A DNA stretch of 22,423 nucleotides from an uncultured Capnocytophaga sp. (GCF_938029845.1 NZ_CALHGG010000011.1:1-22423), one strand, 5' to 3'; positions 5,962 through 14,318 are shown, counted from the stretch's first letter. Program-made: numbers and translations. Notes: generated from the letters alone by a model not told the origin.

Positions 5962-5981
5962 TCCCTGAAAAAGCAGCCGTC

Positions 5982-7256
5982 ATGTTACTGATTTATACGG
6001 AGAAGAAAAGCCCTCGCTTTATGTACATCTGTGAACATATTTTTGTCAAGATGTTGAGGCTTAACATTGAAATTACTACTGATTTGGAGACTTTCGTCAA
6101 ATCCGACGAGAGCAAGCTCTCCTATGCCAAATCTCCTATTGGTAATGAGCTGTTTATCAAAAACTTTGGCCTACTCTACGAAAAGGGCGTACAGCCTGTG
6201 GAACTTTTTGTGGAGCAGTGGGAAGAAGTGCCTTATTTCTTCGCTACCAAGAAGGGACACCTGCCCTTTGATATTCTTTCAGCTTCTTTCTATCTGCTGA
6301 GTCGTTATGAGGAATACCTACACCACGAAGCACATCCCAACACTCCTTTTGCAGCTACCGATAGTGTGGGGTTCCAACATCATTTTTTAGAGATTCCTAT
6401 TGTAGATATCTGGGTGGCTCGTCTTAAGAAAGCTTTGCAGGAGAAATACCCCACGCTGGAGTTTGCCCCGCGCGAGGGTGCCACTGTTTCCGTAATAGAA
6501 GTTCCTAAAGCCTTCAAATACAAGCACAAGGGCTTTATGCGTACGCTACTCAGAGGGCTTGCACTGCTCTTTACCCTCCAATGGTCGCAACTCTCAGAGC
6601 TTTGCCGTGTGATTACAGGTAGGGAGAAAGACCCTTATGATTTTTACGAAACCCTTATTGAGTATTTTCAAACTCATAAGCTATACCCGACTTTCTTTTT
6701 CCTATTGGGGGATTATAACTATTATGATCAAGGACTTTCGTATAACAATGTGAAATACAAATACTTGATAAAACACGTGGCAGACTATGCCATTGTATCT
6801 ATCTTAGGTTCCTATGATGCTATTTCTCGACAGGAAACGCTATCAATGGAACGAGAACGTATGATCAATATCATCAACCGACCTGTCCGCCGATTCCGAG
6901 CCAATAACAACCTGCTGCCCTTACCTGAGCTTTACCGCAACTTGGCCGAGTCAGAGTTCAAGGAGGATTACACCATGTGCTACCCTACCCATATGGGCTT
7001 CCGTTCAGGTACTTGCACCCCTTATGCTTTCTATGACCTACGCTTGGAGGTACAGATTCCTATCATCGTGCATACTTGTGCCCTCCATTGGCAGCAGATT
7101 GATAAACTCTGTACTAAGGAAACCCTTTATGAAATAGAGACCCTAAAACGACATACCAAAGAAGTACAAGGTGATTTTGTTACGATATTCTCCCCTGAAT
7201 ACCTTTCCAAAGCCCCCAATCGCCTTTCTGTCTATAAGAAAGTGGTTAGTAGTTAG
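5982..7256 (+). CDS. Polysaccharide deacetylase-family protein, 424 aa, probably catalytically degenerate
   Basis: The pattern MLLIYTEKKSPRFMYICEHIF, GNELFIKNFGLLYEKG, PFDILSASFYLLSRYEEYL, VDIWVARLKKALQEKYP, AFKYKHKGFMRTL, FFFLLGDYNYYDQG and DYTMCYPTHMGFRSGTCTPYAFYDL is the architecture of a Bacteroidota polysaccharide deacetylase family of about 430 aa (N-terminal accessory domain, C-terminal NodB-like barrel). In relatives I recall, an Asp-rich D-x-D segment precedes AFxYKHKG, and a His lies at the later G-L-H-P-S-Y motif. Here these read SVIEVPKAFKYKHKG and SILGSYDA, so the usual metal ligands appear absent. The ATG at 5982 is preferred over the TTG at 5862, which lies in the divergent antitoxin promoter. 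Alternatively, the flavobacterial branch uses other ligands. The gene is flanked by two toxin-antitoxin pairs, and its last codons fall in a period-7 tract. Confidence 0.75.
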   Translation: MLLIYTEKKSPRFMYICEHIFVKMLRLNIEITTDLETFVKSDESKLSYAKSPIGNELFIKNFGLLYEKGVQPVELFVEQWEEVPYFFATKKGHLPFDILSASFYLLSRYEEYLHHEAHPNTPFAATDSVGFQHHFLEIPIVDIWVARLKKALQEKYPTLEFAPREGATVSVIEVPKAFKYKHKGFMRTLLRGLALLFTLQWSQLSELCRVITGREKDPYDFYETLIEYFQTHKLYPTFFFLLGDYNYYDQGLSYNNVKYKYLIKHVADYAIVSILGSYDAISRQETLSMERERMINIINRPVRRFRANNNLLPLPELYRNLAESEFKEDYTMCYPTHMGFRSGTCTPYAFYDLRLEVQIPIIVHTCALHWQQIDKLCTKETLYEIETLKRHTKEVQGDFVTIFSPEYLSKAPNRLSVYKKVVSS

Positions 7257-7290
7257 TAGTTAGTAGTCAGTGGTCAGTGGTCAGAGGGCA
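7242..7290. repeat. Period-7 tract across the stop codon of the deacetylase-like gene
   Basis: Seven consecutive 7-mers: gtggtta, gtagtta, gtagtta, gtagtca, gtggtca, gtggtca, gagggca. The tract supplies the final codons VVSS and the stop (7254-7256). It is the clearest tract of its kind in the window. Confidence 0.85.
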
Positions 7291-7323
7291 GAATTAGCTC
7301 TTAAAAACTAATCACCAAATTTC

Positions 7324-7354
7324 TTGACTTTCGCTTTTCAATTTCGTAAATTTG
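7324..7354 (+). promoter_or_regulatory. Promoter of the second toxin-antitoxin operon
   Basis: TTG (7324-7326), 20 bases, TAAATTTG (7347-7354). The antitoxin ATG at 7396 lies 41 bases downstream. A run of aaaactaaa repeats fills the leader. Confidence 0.55.
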
Positions 7355-7395
7355 CAGGCTGAACCAGTAGCAAAACTAAAAAAACTAAAAACTTT

Positions 7396-7665
7396 ATGAA
7401 GACAATCACTATAGAATTCAACAAAGCTACCGATTTTCATATTTTTGAACCTTTGTTTAGACAATTCAAAGTAAAGGTTCTTAATGCTAAGGAAAAGGAA
7501 GTAAAGGCTGCCATCCAAAAGAAGAAAAAGGATTTACCCATAGAAACTGCTACACCTAATGAGGAAACTCATAAAGCTTTTGTAGAAATGCAAGAGAATA
7601 GACATGCTCTAAAAGGATATACCGATGTAGATCAAATGATTAAAGATATTTTAGAAGATGAGTAG
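7396..7665 (+). CDS. Antitoxin of a YafQ-type pair, 89 aa
   Basis: Begins MKTITIEFNKATDFHIFEP and ends MIKDILEDE. The N-terminal half could form a small alpha/beta dimer (FRQFKVKVLNAKEKEVKAA); the C-terminal half is charged and helical, as in toxin-neutralising tails. I do not recognise a named DNA-binding family. The evidence is positional: the ORF ends 8 bases inside the start of a clear YafQ-like toxin gene, giving translational coupling, and it has its own promoter. The antitoxins of the two pairs in this window are not similar to each other. Confidence 0.75.
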   Translation: MKTITIEFNKATDFHIFEPLFRQFKVKVLNAKEKEVKAAIQKKKKDLPIETATPNEETHKAFVEMQENRHALKGYTDVDQMIKDILEDE

Positions 7666-7969
7666 TGAAGAAACAGAAGAAAAAATAGTTTTTCGGCTTA
7701 AATATTCTACTTCCTTCAAAAAGGATTTAAAAGGTATATCCAAGCAACCTCAGAAACTTAAAAAAATCACTGAGGTTCTAAGTATTTTGAAAAATAAAGG
7801 AGTAAGTGGTATTCCTAAAAAGATGAAACCTCATCTCTTGACTGGAAATTATAAAGGCGCTTTAGAATGCCATATAGAACCTGATTTGCTTATTATCTGG
7901 GTAGAATATGAAGAAGAAAAAGAAATATCTTTACTCCGTTTAGGCTCTCACGCTGAACTATTTGGATAG
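7658..7969 (+). CDS. YafQ-family mRNA interferase toxin, 103 aa
   Basis: RelE-superfamily ribonuclease that would cut mRNA at the ribosome. The C-terminal half contains the YafQ signature: HLLTGNYKGALECHIEPDLLIIW, then LRLGSHAELFG. His59, His72, Asp76 and His98 occupy the places of the E. coli YafQ catalytic residues His50, His63, Asp67 and His87, and Phe102 corresponds to the C-terminal Phe. All are present, so it should be active. Length is near the usual 92-100 aa, with a slightly longer charged N-terminus (MSSEETEEK). It overlaps the antitoxin by 8 bases. Confidence 0.9.
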   Translation: MSSEETEEKIVFRLKYSTSFKKDLKGISKQPQKLKKITEVLSILKNKGVSGIPKKMKPHLLTGNYKGALECHIEPDLLIIWVEYEEEKEISLLRLGSHAELFG

Positions 7970-7973
7970 AGCA

Positions 7974-8022
7974 GTTGTTAGAAGTTAATCATTATTCACT
8001 TTTCACTATTCATTAAATTATT
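7974..8022. repeat. Period-7 tract between the YafQ toxin and murF
   Basis: Seven 7-mers: gttgtta, gaagtta, atcatta, ttcactt, ttcacta, ttcatta, aattatt. It fills nearly the whole 59-base gap. No TAnnTTTG box for murF was found in it. Confidence 0.75.
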
Positions 8023-8028
8023 ATCAAA

Positions 8029-9300
8029 GTGTCCAACTTATACGAAAAATTCAAAGAATGTGCGGGAGTCGCTACTGATACCCGTAAGGACTTGTGTGAT
8101 ACACTCTTCTTCTGCCTCAGAGGGGAAACCTTTGACGGCAATGAGTTTGCACCTCTAGCCATAGAGAAAGGGGCTAAATATGTGGTAGTTGATAACAAAA
8201 AATTTGCTTCCCTACCACAGGCTATTTTGGTAGAGGATACTCTCAATGCCTTGCAAGCCCTAGCCCACGAGCATAGAACCCAGCTGGCTACCCCCCTTAT
8301 TGCCCTAACAGGAAGTAATGGAAAGACCACTACTAAGGAACTGATATACAGCGTACTGAGCCAATCTTTCCGTGCACTCAAGACCGAAGGGAACCTCAAT
8401 AACCACATAGGAGTACCGCTGACACTCTTACGCCTTACCCCCGATACCGATATCGCCATTGTAGAGATGGGTGCCAACCACCCTGGGGAAATTGCAGCTC
8501 TCTGTCAGATAGCCAACCCTGACTTTGGTTATATCACCAATTTTGGCCGTGCCCACTTGGAAGGTTTTGGCTCCTTCGAGGGAGTGGTCAAGGCCAAAAG
8601 TGAACTCTACAACTACCTAAAAAAGGCAGGCAAGCGAATTTTCTTCTGTCAAGACAATGAACTACAAGCAGATTTGCTCAAAGATTACAGTGAAACCTAC
8701 TGCTTTTCTTTGGAGGGCAATGAAAAGGCTCCACTCCAACTCTCTGTTAAAGAGAGCGTACCTTTTGTCCAACTCGCTTGGGGAGATACTACAATTCCTA
8801 CCCACTTGATAGGCAAATACAACGCACTGAATGCCGCAGCAGCCATCTGTATAGGTAACTATTTCAAGCTATCCAAGGAGGCTATCACCCGTGGGATAGA
8901 AGGCTATGTACCTAGCAATAACCGTTCTCAGTTTGTCCAAAAAGACCGTGGCAACCAAATCCTAATGGATGCCTACAATGCTAACCCGACAAGTATGCAC
9001 GCAGCCATTGAGGCTTTTGGGGAGATCAAGGCTCCACATAAGGTACTTATCTTGGGCGATATGAAGGAATTGGGGGCTTATAGCCAAAAAGAACACCAGC
9101 AATTGGTAGATGATATTGCAGCCTACTCATGGGATGCGGTACTGCTATTGGGAGATAATTTCTACCAGACGCAAACTAACTTTATGAAGTTCAAGACACT
9201 GACCGAGATAAACGACTACCTCAGGCAACACCCTTTCTCTGATACCTTTTTCCTTATCAAGGGTTCCCGCTCTATGACTATGGAAAAAATAGAAATCTAA
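8029..9300 (+). CDS. murF: UDP-N-acetylmuramoyl-tripeptide--D-alanyl-D-alanine ligase MurF, 423 aa
   Basis: Cytoplasmic Mur ligase that adds D-Ala-D-Ala to UDP-MurNAc-tripeptide, the last soluble step of the peptidoglycan precursor pathway. The N-terminal domain has the TDTRK signature (about residues 16-20). The ATP loop TGSNGKTTTKE is at 94-104, followed by the NLNNHIGVPLTLL and VEMGANHPGEI motifs, and NALNAAAAI in the central domain. The C-terminal domain carries DAYNANPTSM and LGDMKELG. Length is normal. The start is a GTG (MSNLYEKFKECAGVATDTRK); no ATG fits the conserved N-terminus. It lies 59 bases after the YafQ toxin with no clear promoter, so it may be read from the toxin-antitoxin promoter. 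A phosphoesterase gene follows after 10 bases, probably as an operon. Confidence 0.95.
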   Translation: MSNLYEKFKECAGVATDTRKDLCDTLFFCLRGETFDGNEFAPLAIEKGAKYVVVDNKKFASLPQAILVEDTLNALQALAHEHRTQLATPLIALTGSNGKTTTKELIYSVLSQSFRALKTEGNLNNHIGVPLTLLRLTPDTDIAIVEMGANHPGEIAALCQIANPDFGYITNFGRAHLEGFGSFEGVVKAKSELYNYLKKAGKRIFFCQDNELQADLLKDYSETYCFSLEGNEKAPLQLSVKESVPFVQLAWGDTTIPTHLIGKYNALNAAAAICIGNYFKLSKEAITRGIEGYVPSNNRSQFVQKDRGNQILMDAYNANPTSMHAAIEAFGEIKAPHKVLILGDMKELGAYSQKEHQQLVDDIAAYSWDAVLLLGDNFYQTQTNFMKFKTLTEINDYLRQHPFSDTFFLIKGSRSMTMEKIEI

Positions 9301-9310
9301 AACACTCACC

Positions 9311-9814
9311 GTGAAGATCTTACTCTTATCCGACACCCATAGCTATATGGATGAGGCGATCCTAAAACACGCCAAAGAGGTAGATGAGGTATGGCATGCA
9401 GGCGATTTTGGTTCCCTCTCAGTAGCGGAGTCGCTCCAAGCTGTCAAGCCCTTACGAGGGGTCTATGGCAATATTGACGGCACCGAGATACGTACCCTTT
9501 TCCCTGAAAAACAGGTCTTTGACTGTGAGGGTATGCGGGTGCTGATGATCCATATAGGGGGTTACCCCTCCCACTATGCCAAGGGAATCCCCGAACTACT
9601 CCATGAAGTAAAACCCCAACTCTTTGTCTGTGGGCACTCCCATATACTCAAGGTCATCTATGACAAGAAGTATCAGCTCCTACACCTCAACCCAGGAGCT
9701 ATTGGTAAGTATGGCCAACAGAAAAGCCGTACCATGCTCCGCTTTGAGATTCATGAGGGTCATATCTCCCAAATGGAAGTAATAGAATACGAAAAAGTGA
9801 AGAGTGAAGAGTGA
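9311..9814 (+). CDS. YfcE-type metallophosphoesterase, 167 aa
   Basis: Calcineurin-like phosphodiesterase of the YfcE/MJ0936 group. The dimetal motifs are all present: SDTHSY (Asp8, His10), HAGDFG, GVYGNID, MIHIGG (single catalytic-domain His), and CGHSHILKV, followed by LNPGAIGKYGQQKSRTM. The length is typical for the family. It starts with GTG at 9311, 10 bases after the murF stop, so the two are likely co-transcribed. The physiological substrate of this family is not settled. Its last codons (KSEE, stop) lie inside a period-7 tract. Confidence 0.9.
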   Translation: MKILLLSDTHSYMDEAILKHAKEVDEVWHAGDFGSLSVAESLQAVKPLRGVYGNIDGTEIRTLFPEKQVFDCEGMRVLMIHIGGYPSHYAKGIPELLHEVKPQLFVCGHSHILKVIYDKKYQLLHLNPGAIGKYGQQKSRTMLRFEIHEGHISQMEVIEYEKVKSEE

Positions 9815-9824
9815 ATAGTGAAAA
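9797..9824. repeat. Period-7 tract across the phosphoesterase stop codon
   Basis: Four 7-mers: gtgaaga, gtgaaga, gtgaata, gtgaaaa. The stop TGA (9812-9814) is inside the third unit. Confidence 0.75.
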
Positions 9825-9831
9825 GTTTTAT

Positions 9832-10308
9832 CTAATGTAAGGGAACTGCTATATTTTTATCAAAATGAATAGTTCGAGGTTCTTTGGGAGAGCATTTGGT
9901 TTGATTCACCTTATATGATCTGATGCCCTTGAAATGGACTCTTGACAACATTGCCCTTTTATAAAAACTAATCATATCTATTTCTTGAATATTGTATTGC
10001 AAAGAGTCAGATATAACTAATTTGTAATTTTTATCAGGGCATAAAGGGGTCTTTAAAAAGAGGCTCATAGAACCATAATAGTCTGGGTCTGTTCCTGTCT
10101 TATTGTACACTCTTACCTCCTCTATATCTATTGTCTTTAGAAAAACATTAAGCGTATCATACTCATATAAGACAAATTCCTTTTTGTCTATTTCATGAGT
10201 TCCCCAATGTTCTATGTTGATGACATTGTAAGAGCTACAAGCACTTGTTTTTACAATTCTACAAGCGTACAATAAGGCAACTAAACTTAGTAAATAGAGG
10301 TATTTCAT
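9832..10308 (-). CDS. Uncharacterised lipoprotein, 158 aa
   Basis: MKYLYLLSLVALLYAC is a lipoprotein signal with a good lipobox (LYAC, Cys16). The next residues (RIVKTSAC) lack the Lys-acidic surface export signal, so a periplasm-facing location is more likely. The mature part appears beta-rich (FVLYEYDTLNVFLKTIDIEEVRVY, NYKLVISDSL), with a Cys pair (Cys24 and one near residue 90) and one near the end. I do not recognise a family. It lies 35 bases downstream of priA on the same strand and may be the last gene of the yggS-priA transcript. The convergent phosphoesterase ends 17 bases away. Confidence 0.7.
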   Translation of the reverse strand: MKYLYLLSLVALLYACRIVKTSACSSYNVINIEHWGTHEIDKKEFVLYEYDTLNVFLKTIDIEEVRVYNKTGTDPDYYGSMSLFLKTPLCPDKNYKLVISDSLQYNIQEIDMISFYKRAMLSRVHFKGIRSYKVNQTKCSPKEPRTIHFDKNIAVPLH

Positions 10309-10343
10309 CTTTTAAGTTTTACTATGCTAACAATTAACCATTA

Positions 10344-12794
10344 TCAAATATCCACATTATAAGAGAGCTGTACAGCTCGGAAGGCAGCTACAGAGAAAAA
10401 ACGCTGTTCCAGCCGTAGGATATATTCCTTAACCCAACTTAGAGAGAGTTTGGGAGGAATCTTAAGCAAGATATGCTTGATATATTCATTGCGAATACGG
10501 GAGATAGAGGGAAACTCAGCCCCTAGAACCTCCACACCATGAGAGGAAAGTCCTAAGCGCAGGGATTCGGCAAACCAATGGCTACTCTCATCTATCCGCT
10601 GTTGTTCTTTGTGCTTGAAGATAATCCTTATAAGCCGGTAAAAGGGAGGATAATGGAAGTCCTGGCGCTCTTGTAGCTGTCGGGTAATCATCTGCTCGTA
10701 GGCACCTTCTTTTACTTGTTGCAGTACTTCTTGGAAAGGGTTATAGGTCTGTATCCATACCTGTCCCACACTGTCCTTACGACCTGCACGACCTGCAATA
10801 TGCGCCAGCAGCTGATACCCCCGCTCAAAGGCACGGAAATTCTGCTGATAAAGGAAGATATCGGCATTCATAATTCCTACCAATCCCACTCGAGGAAAGT
10901 CTAAGCCCTTGCTGACCATTTGGGTACCGACCAATATATCCGTCTCTCCCTTTTCAAAATTATGAATGATTTTCTCAAAGCCATATTTGCCCTTGGTCGT
11001 ATCCATATCCATACGGGCTATACGGGCTTGGGGGAAGATTTGCAGCAGCTCTTCCTCTACCTTTTCAGTACCTAAACCTTTGGTTTGTAGCGTATTGTGT
11101 TTCTGGCAAGCGGGACAACTCACAGGTTTGGCTATGGTATAACCGCAATAGTGGCAACGGAGTTGGTTTTGTAGTTGGTGATAAGTCAGAGAGACATCAC
11201 AGTTAGGACACTGGGGAATGGTATCGCAGTGTTCACACTGCAAATAAGGCGCATACCCTCGTCGGTTTTGCAAGAGAATCACCTGCTTCCCCTGTGAAAG
11301 GGTTTGCTCCATTGCCTGAAGTAGGGTATCGGAGAAGTGCCCTTGTACCTCTTTTTTCTTGGTTTTCTCCTTCAGATCTATCAGCTCCACTTGAGGTGGT
11401 TGGGTGTCCGCAAAGCGCTCGGTAAGCCTTACCATACCATACTTTCCTGTTTGGGCATTGTAATAGCTCTCCGCCGAAGGCGTAGCCGAACCCAAAAGGG
11501 TTTTTGCCCCATGTAAGTGAGCCAACATCAGCGCTACATCGCGTACTTGGTAGCTGCCCTGCCCTTCGGCTTGCTTGTAGGAAAGATCATGTTCCTCATC
11601 CACAATCACCAAGCCTAAGTTGTGGAAAGGCAAAAAGACCGCTGTGCGTACCCCAAGAACAAATTGGGCTTTCTCTTTTTGAGCCAATACATTATTCCAC
11701 ACCTCCACCCGCTCATGAGTTGAGTATTTGTTGTGATAGACACTCATCTGATCCCCGAAGAAGTGCTCCAAACGGTTGGTCAGCTGTACGCTAATGCCTA
11801 TTTCAGGCAGCAGGTAAAGCACCTGCTTCCCTTGAGCGAGGGTTTGTTCTATGAGTTTGCTATAAATCTGAGTTTTCCCCGATGCGGCTACTCCATGTAG
11901 TAGCACCGTGTTTTTCTCAGCAAATGATACTTCTATCTCCTGCAAGGCTTTTTCTTGAGCAGGGCTAAGAGTTAAGGTATCACTATCAGAGGCAAAGGAT
12001 ACCCTATCCACTGCCTCGGTATAGACTTCCAACACCCCATAGGCAATAACTTTTTTGAGTACTGCCATGCCCACTTCTGCCTTTTCCAAAAGCATCTCAG
12101 CAGTAATAAGGGTTTGTTTTTGCGCACGTAAGGCCACAAACGCCCATAGGAGCTTCTGTTGGGCTTTGGTTTTAAGTATATCTCCGTCCAAGAGGGCGCC
12201 AAGTGCCTCCTGCCCCTCATAGGAGGGAGAGAGTCGAAGGTATTTTTGAAGTTTGGGTTGGTATTTCTCAAAAATTTTCTCGCTGAGTCGCACTACTCCT
12301 TTTTCTATCAAGTGCTTGAGTACTCCTATGGGATTTTTCTTTTGGAGGATTTTCCCTACCTCCTTGGTAGAAAGTGAAGAGGCTTGTCCTAGTGCCTCAT
12401 ATACCAAGAACTCATCATCGGAAAGGGTATCGGTGGCTACTGTCTGTTCGGTACGCTCCACCATGGTCTCGCTCTCCAAAAGCAGAGAGGAGGGCATGCC
12501 TATTTTGAGTAGCTCACCAAAAGTACTTAGGTAGTAGCCACTCGCCCAAGCAAACAGCTGTAACTGCCTAGCAGAGAGCACAGGAGCCTCATCCAAGATA
12601 AACTCAATGGGTTTGGTAGGATATGAAGGAGTATGTTCATGCACCTTGATAGTAATAGCCGTATAGATTTTAGATTTCCCAAAAGGCACCACTACCCGCA
12701 TTCCAGCTTGTAGGAAAGCGGCTTGCTCCTCATTGACCTCATAGGTAAAGGCAGGGCGCAGTGGCAGGGGAAGGACTACATCTATATAGTGCAT
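10344..12794 (-). CDS. priA: Primosomal protein N' (PriA replication restart helicase), 816 aa
   Basis: Superfamily 2 3'-to-5' DNA helicase that rebuilds replisomes at stalled forks. The N-terminal 3'-DNA-binding domain begins HYIDVVLPLPLRPAFTYEV. Walker A is GVAASGKT (301-308), Walker B DEEH (399-402), and motif III LLGSATPS follows. The helicase core is interrupted by the PriA zinc module with eight cysteines: C520, C523, C529, C532, C547, C550, C560 and C563. Then come GLGTEKVEEEL, MDMDTTKGK, VGTQMVSKGLDF and AGRAGRKDSVGQVWIQTYNP. Length is normal. It starts 3 bases after the yggS stop, indicating tight co-transcription. Confidence 0.97.
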   Translation of the reverse strand: MHYIDVVLPLPLRPAFTYEVNEEQAAFLQAGMRVVVPFGKSKIYTAITIKVHEHTPSYPTKPIEFILDEAPVLSARQLQLFAWASGYYLSTFGELLKIGMPSSLLLESETMVERTEQTVATDTLSDDEFLVYEALGQASSLSTKEVGKILQKKNPIGVLKHLIEKGVVRLSEKIFEKYQPKLQKYLRLSPSYEGQEALGALLDGDILKTKAQQKLLWAFVALRAQKQTLITAEMLLEKAEVGMAVLKKVIAYGVLEVYTEAVDRVSFASDSDTLTLSPAQEKALQEIEVSFAEKNTVLLHGVAASGKTQIYSKLIEQTLAQGKQVLYLLPEIGISVQLTNRLEHFFGDQMSVYHNKYSTHERVEVWNNVLAQKEKAQFVLGVRTAVFLPFHNLGLVIVDEEHDLSYKQAEGQGSYQVRDVALMLAHLHGAKTLLGSATPSAESYYNAQTGKYGMVRLTERFADTQPPQVELIDLKEKTKKKEVQGHFSDTLLQAMEQTLSQGKQVILLQNRRGYAPYLQCEHCDTIPQCPNCDVSLTYHQLQNQLRCHYCGYTIAKPVSCPACQKHNTLQTKGLGTEKVEEELLQIFPQARIARMDMDTTKGKYGFEKIIHNFEKGETDILVGTQMVSKGLDFPRVGLVGIMNADIFLYQQNFRAFERGYQLLAHIAGRAGRKDSVGQVWIQTYNPFQEVLQQVKEGAYEQMITRQLQERQDFHYPPFYRLIRIIFKHKEQQRIDESSHWFAESLRLGLSSHGVEVLGAEFPSISRIRNEYIKHILLKIPPKLSLSWVKEYILRLEQRFFSVAAFRAVQLSYNVDI

Positions 12795-12797
12795 AGG

Positions 12798-13529
12798 CTA
12801 TGCTTTCTGCTCGTTCCAATAGTAGCTATCAGGGTAAATGCGTTGGCCAAAGATAGCTGTACCCACTCTAACGATAGTAGCACCCTCGGCTATGGCGATC
12901 TCCAAGTCACCACTCATGCCCATAGAGAGTTCATGGGGCTGTACATCAGGGAGGTTCAGGGCAATGATCTCTTGCTGGATACGCTTGAGCAGCTGGAAAC
13001 ACTTGCGTACCTTGTCCTCTTCAGCACTGAAAAGCCCAATGGTCATCAGTCCCCTGATATGTAGAGTAGGCAACTGAGCTACCTGTCGGGTGAGTTCTAA
13101 AGCTTCATCGGGTGCCACACCGAACTTACTCTCTTCCCCAGAGGTATTCACTTGGATAAATACGTCCATCTCACGTCCTGCTTGGGAAAGCTTCTGGTGA
13201 AGCTTCTCCGCCAAGTCGTAACGGTCAAGGGATTCCACACAGCTCACCTCACACTTGAGGATATCCTTGATTTTATTGGTCTGTAAGTGACCAATAAAGT
13301 GGTTGGTATGCGGGGTTGATTTTAGGACTTCGTATTTTTCCTTGAGTTCTTGTACCTTATTTTCTGCAATGAGGGTATAGCCAGCCGCTAGCGCCTGCTG
13401 TATGCGTTCAGTACTTACTGTTTTGGTTGCCAAAAGCAATTTGACTTCCTTGGGGTCTCTGCCTGCTGCCTTACAAGCCTCATCAATGCGCTGTTGTACA
13501 TGCTTAAGATTTTGTATGATAGTATCCAT
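12798..13529 (-). CDS. yggS: YggS/PLPBP family pyridoxal phosphate homeostasis protein, 243 aa
   Basis: Single-domain PLP-binding TIM-barrel protein that buffers pyridoxal phosphate and affects amino-acid metabolism. PLP Lys36 lies in LLLATKTVSTERIQQAL. Further family motifs are AENKVQELKEKY, HFIGHLQTNKIK, FIQVNTSGEESKFG, GLMTIG, and the phosphate-binding end LSMGMSGDLEIAIAEGATIVRVGTAIFGQR. All conserved parts are present. The ATG at 13529 is used rather than the TTG at 13556, because that TTG is part of the TATTTTTG promoter box and the family starts at this point. It heads the yggS-priA transcript. Confidence 0.95.
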   Translation of the reverse strand: MDTIIQNLKHVQQRIDEACKAAGRDPKEVKLLLATKTVSTERIQQALAAGYTLIAENKVQELKEKYEVLKSTPHTNHFIGHLQTNKIKDILKCEVSCVESLDRYDLAEKLHQKLSQAGREMDVFIQVNTSGEESKFGVAPDEALELTRQVAQLPTLHIRGLMTIGLFSAEEDKVRKCFQLLKRIQQEIIALNLPDVQPHELSMGMSGDLEIAIAEGATIVRVGTAIFGQRIYPDSYYWNEQKA

Positions 13530-13553
13530 TTGAATTTTGAGTTTTAGGAAAAG

Positions 13554-13585
13554 CAAAAATACAATTTTTAATTGTTAATTATCAA
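13554..13585 (-). promoter_or_regulatory. Promoter of the yggS-priA operon
   Basis: On the minus strand: TTG (13585-13583), 21 bases, TATTTTTG (13561-13554). The yggS ATG at 13529 is 24 bases downstream. The spacer is made of period-7 repeat sequence. Confidence 0.5.
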
Positions 13586-13626
13586 TGGTTAATTGTTAAT
13601 TATTCGTCACTTGCACTATTCATTAA
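13571..13626. repeat. Period-7 tract between yggS and the phosphatase gene
   Basis: Eight 7-mers: attgtta, attatca, atggtta, attgtta, attattc, gtcactt, gcactat, tcattaa. It covers the gap and the last codons of the phosphatase gene (VNE, stop). Confidence 0.7.
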
Positions 13627-14311
13627 CCGTTACTTGCCAATATTCCTTAGTCTCTATATCCATAATAGTAAGGCGTTTGTTGAAGCCTGCGCCTGTATCA
13701 AGGTTCCATATATGGTGACGACACATAGGCTGATCTGTACCATAGTTAAGGGTAGGCGTATGTCCTATATAGATTTCCTTATATAGCGATAATCTTTTGG
13801 GGTAATAGGGATCGGTAGGAGGCATATCTTCAGGGGTGGCAAGGGCTAACTCCCAAAGCGTTCTGTCCCAATAGAAGTTTTCTGTAAAAAACTCATGTGC
13901 CACTCCCCCACGATCGGTGAAACCTGCATGTAGGAAGAGTCTGTTTTGCCCATCCAAGAGGTAATTCTTAAGTGACTGAAGGAAGTCAATATGTGGTTGC
14001 TTATCCTCCTTAGAGTAGTCTTTGTAAGCCTCTTCGGTAGCCTTGCCCCCGTGGGAACGCCAAAGGTCGGACATGGGTTTTCCCAAGAGAAAATCACAGC
14101 ACAAAGCATCATGATTACCCCTGAGATAAATCACTTGGTGTGTCTGTTGCAGGGCAATAAGCTCGTCCAACACCTCAGGGGTATGCTTGCCCCTATCGGC
14201 ATAGTCCCCTAAGAAAATCAGGAGGTCGTCAGCAGTAACTCGTGCCCGCTCCAAGACCTCAAGCAGTGCTGCGTAAGCACCATGTATATCTCCTATAACA
14301 AGTGTCCTCAT
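13616..14311 (-). CDS. PPP-type metallophosphatase (bacterial serine/threonine phosphatase-like), 231 aa
   Basis: Calcineurin-like phosphatase with the full PPP signature set: GDIHG (7-11), GDYADRG (35-41), RGNHD (64-68), then LFLHAGF, IGHTPT and WNLDTGAGF. The length and the GDYADRG/GNHD pairing match the PrpA/PrpB and lambda phosphatase group, which act on phosphoproteins, although some members cleave dinucleoside polyphosphates (ApaH-like). No signal peptide is present, so it should be cytosolic. It is the last gene of a minus-strand series, 18 bases after the DUF6892-like gene, the gap being part of a period-7 tract. Confidence 0.88.
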   Translation of the reverse strand: MRTLVIGDIHGAYAALLEVLERARVTADDLLIFLGDYADRGKHTPEVLDELIALQQTHQVIYLRGNHDALCCDFLLGKPMSDLWRSHGGKATEEAYKDYSKEDKQPHIDFLQSLKNYLLDGQNRLFLHAGFTDRGGVAHEFFTENFYWDRTLWELALATPEDMPPTDPYYPKRLSLYKEIYIGHTPTLNYGTDQPMCRHHIWNLDTGAGFNKRLTIMDIETKEYWQVTVNE

Positions 14312-14318
14312 AAGAATA

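Noticed and set aside
5862..5981. Upstream extension of the deacetylase-like gene from a TTG at 5862
   Set aside because: The extra 40 residues overlap the divergent antitoxin promoter and the gene's own -7 box, and do not look like the family N-terminus, which begins MLLIYTEKKSPR.
11504..11794. 96-residue plus-strand ORF inside priA
   Set aside because: Antisense to conserved helicase motifs, with no promoter or recognisable product.
13530..13556. Longer YggS starting at the TTG at 13556
   Set aside because: The TTG belongs to the TATTTTTG promoter box, and the family starts at the later ATG.
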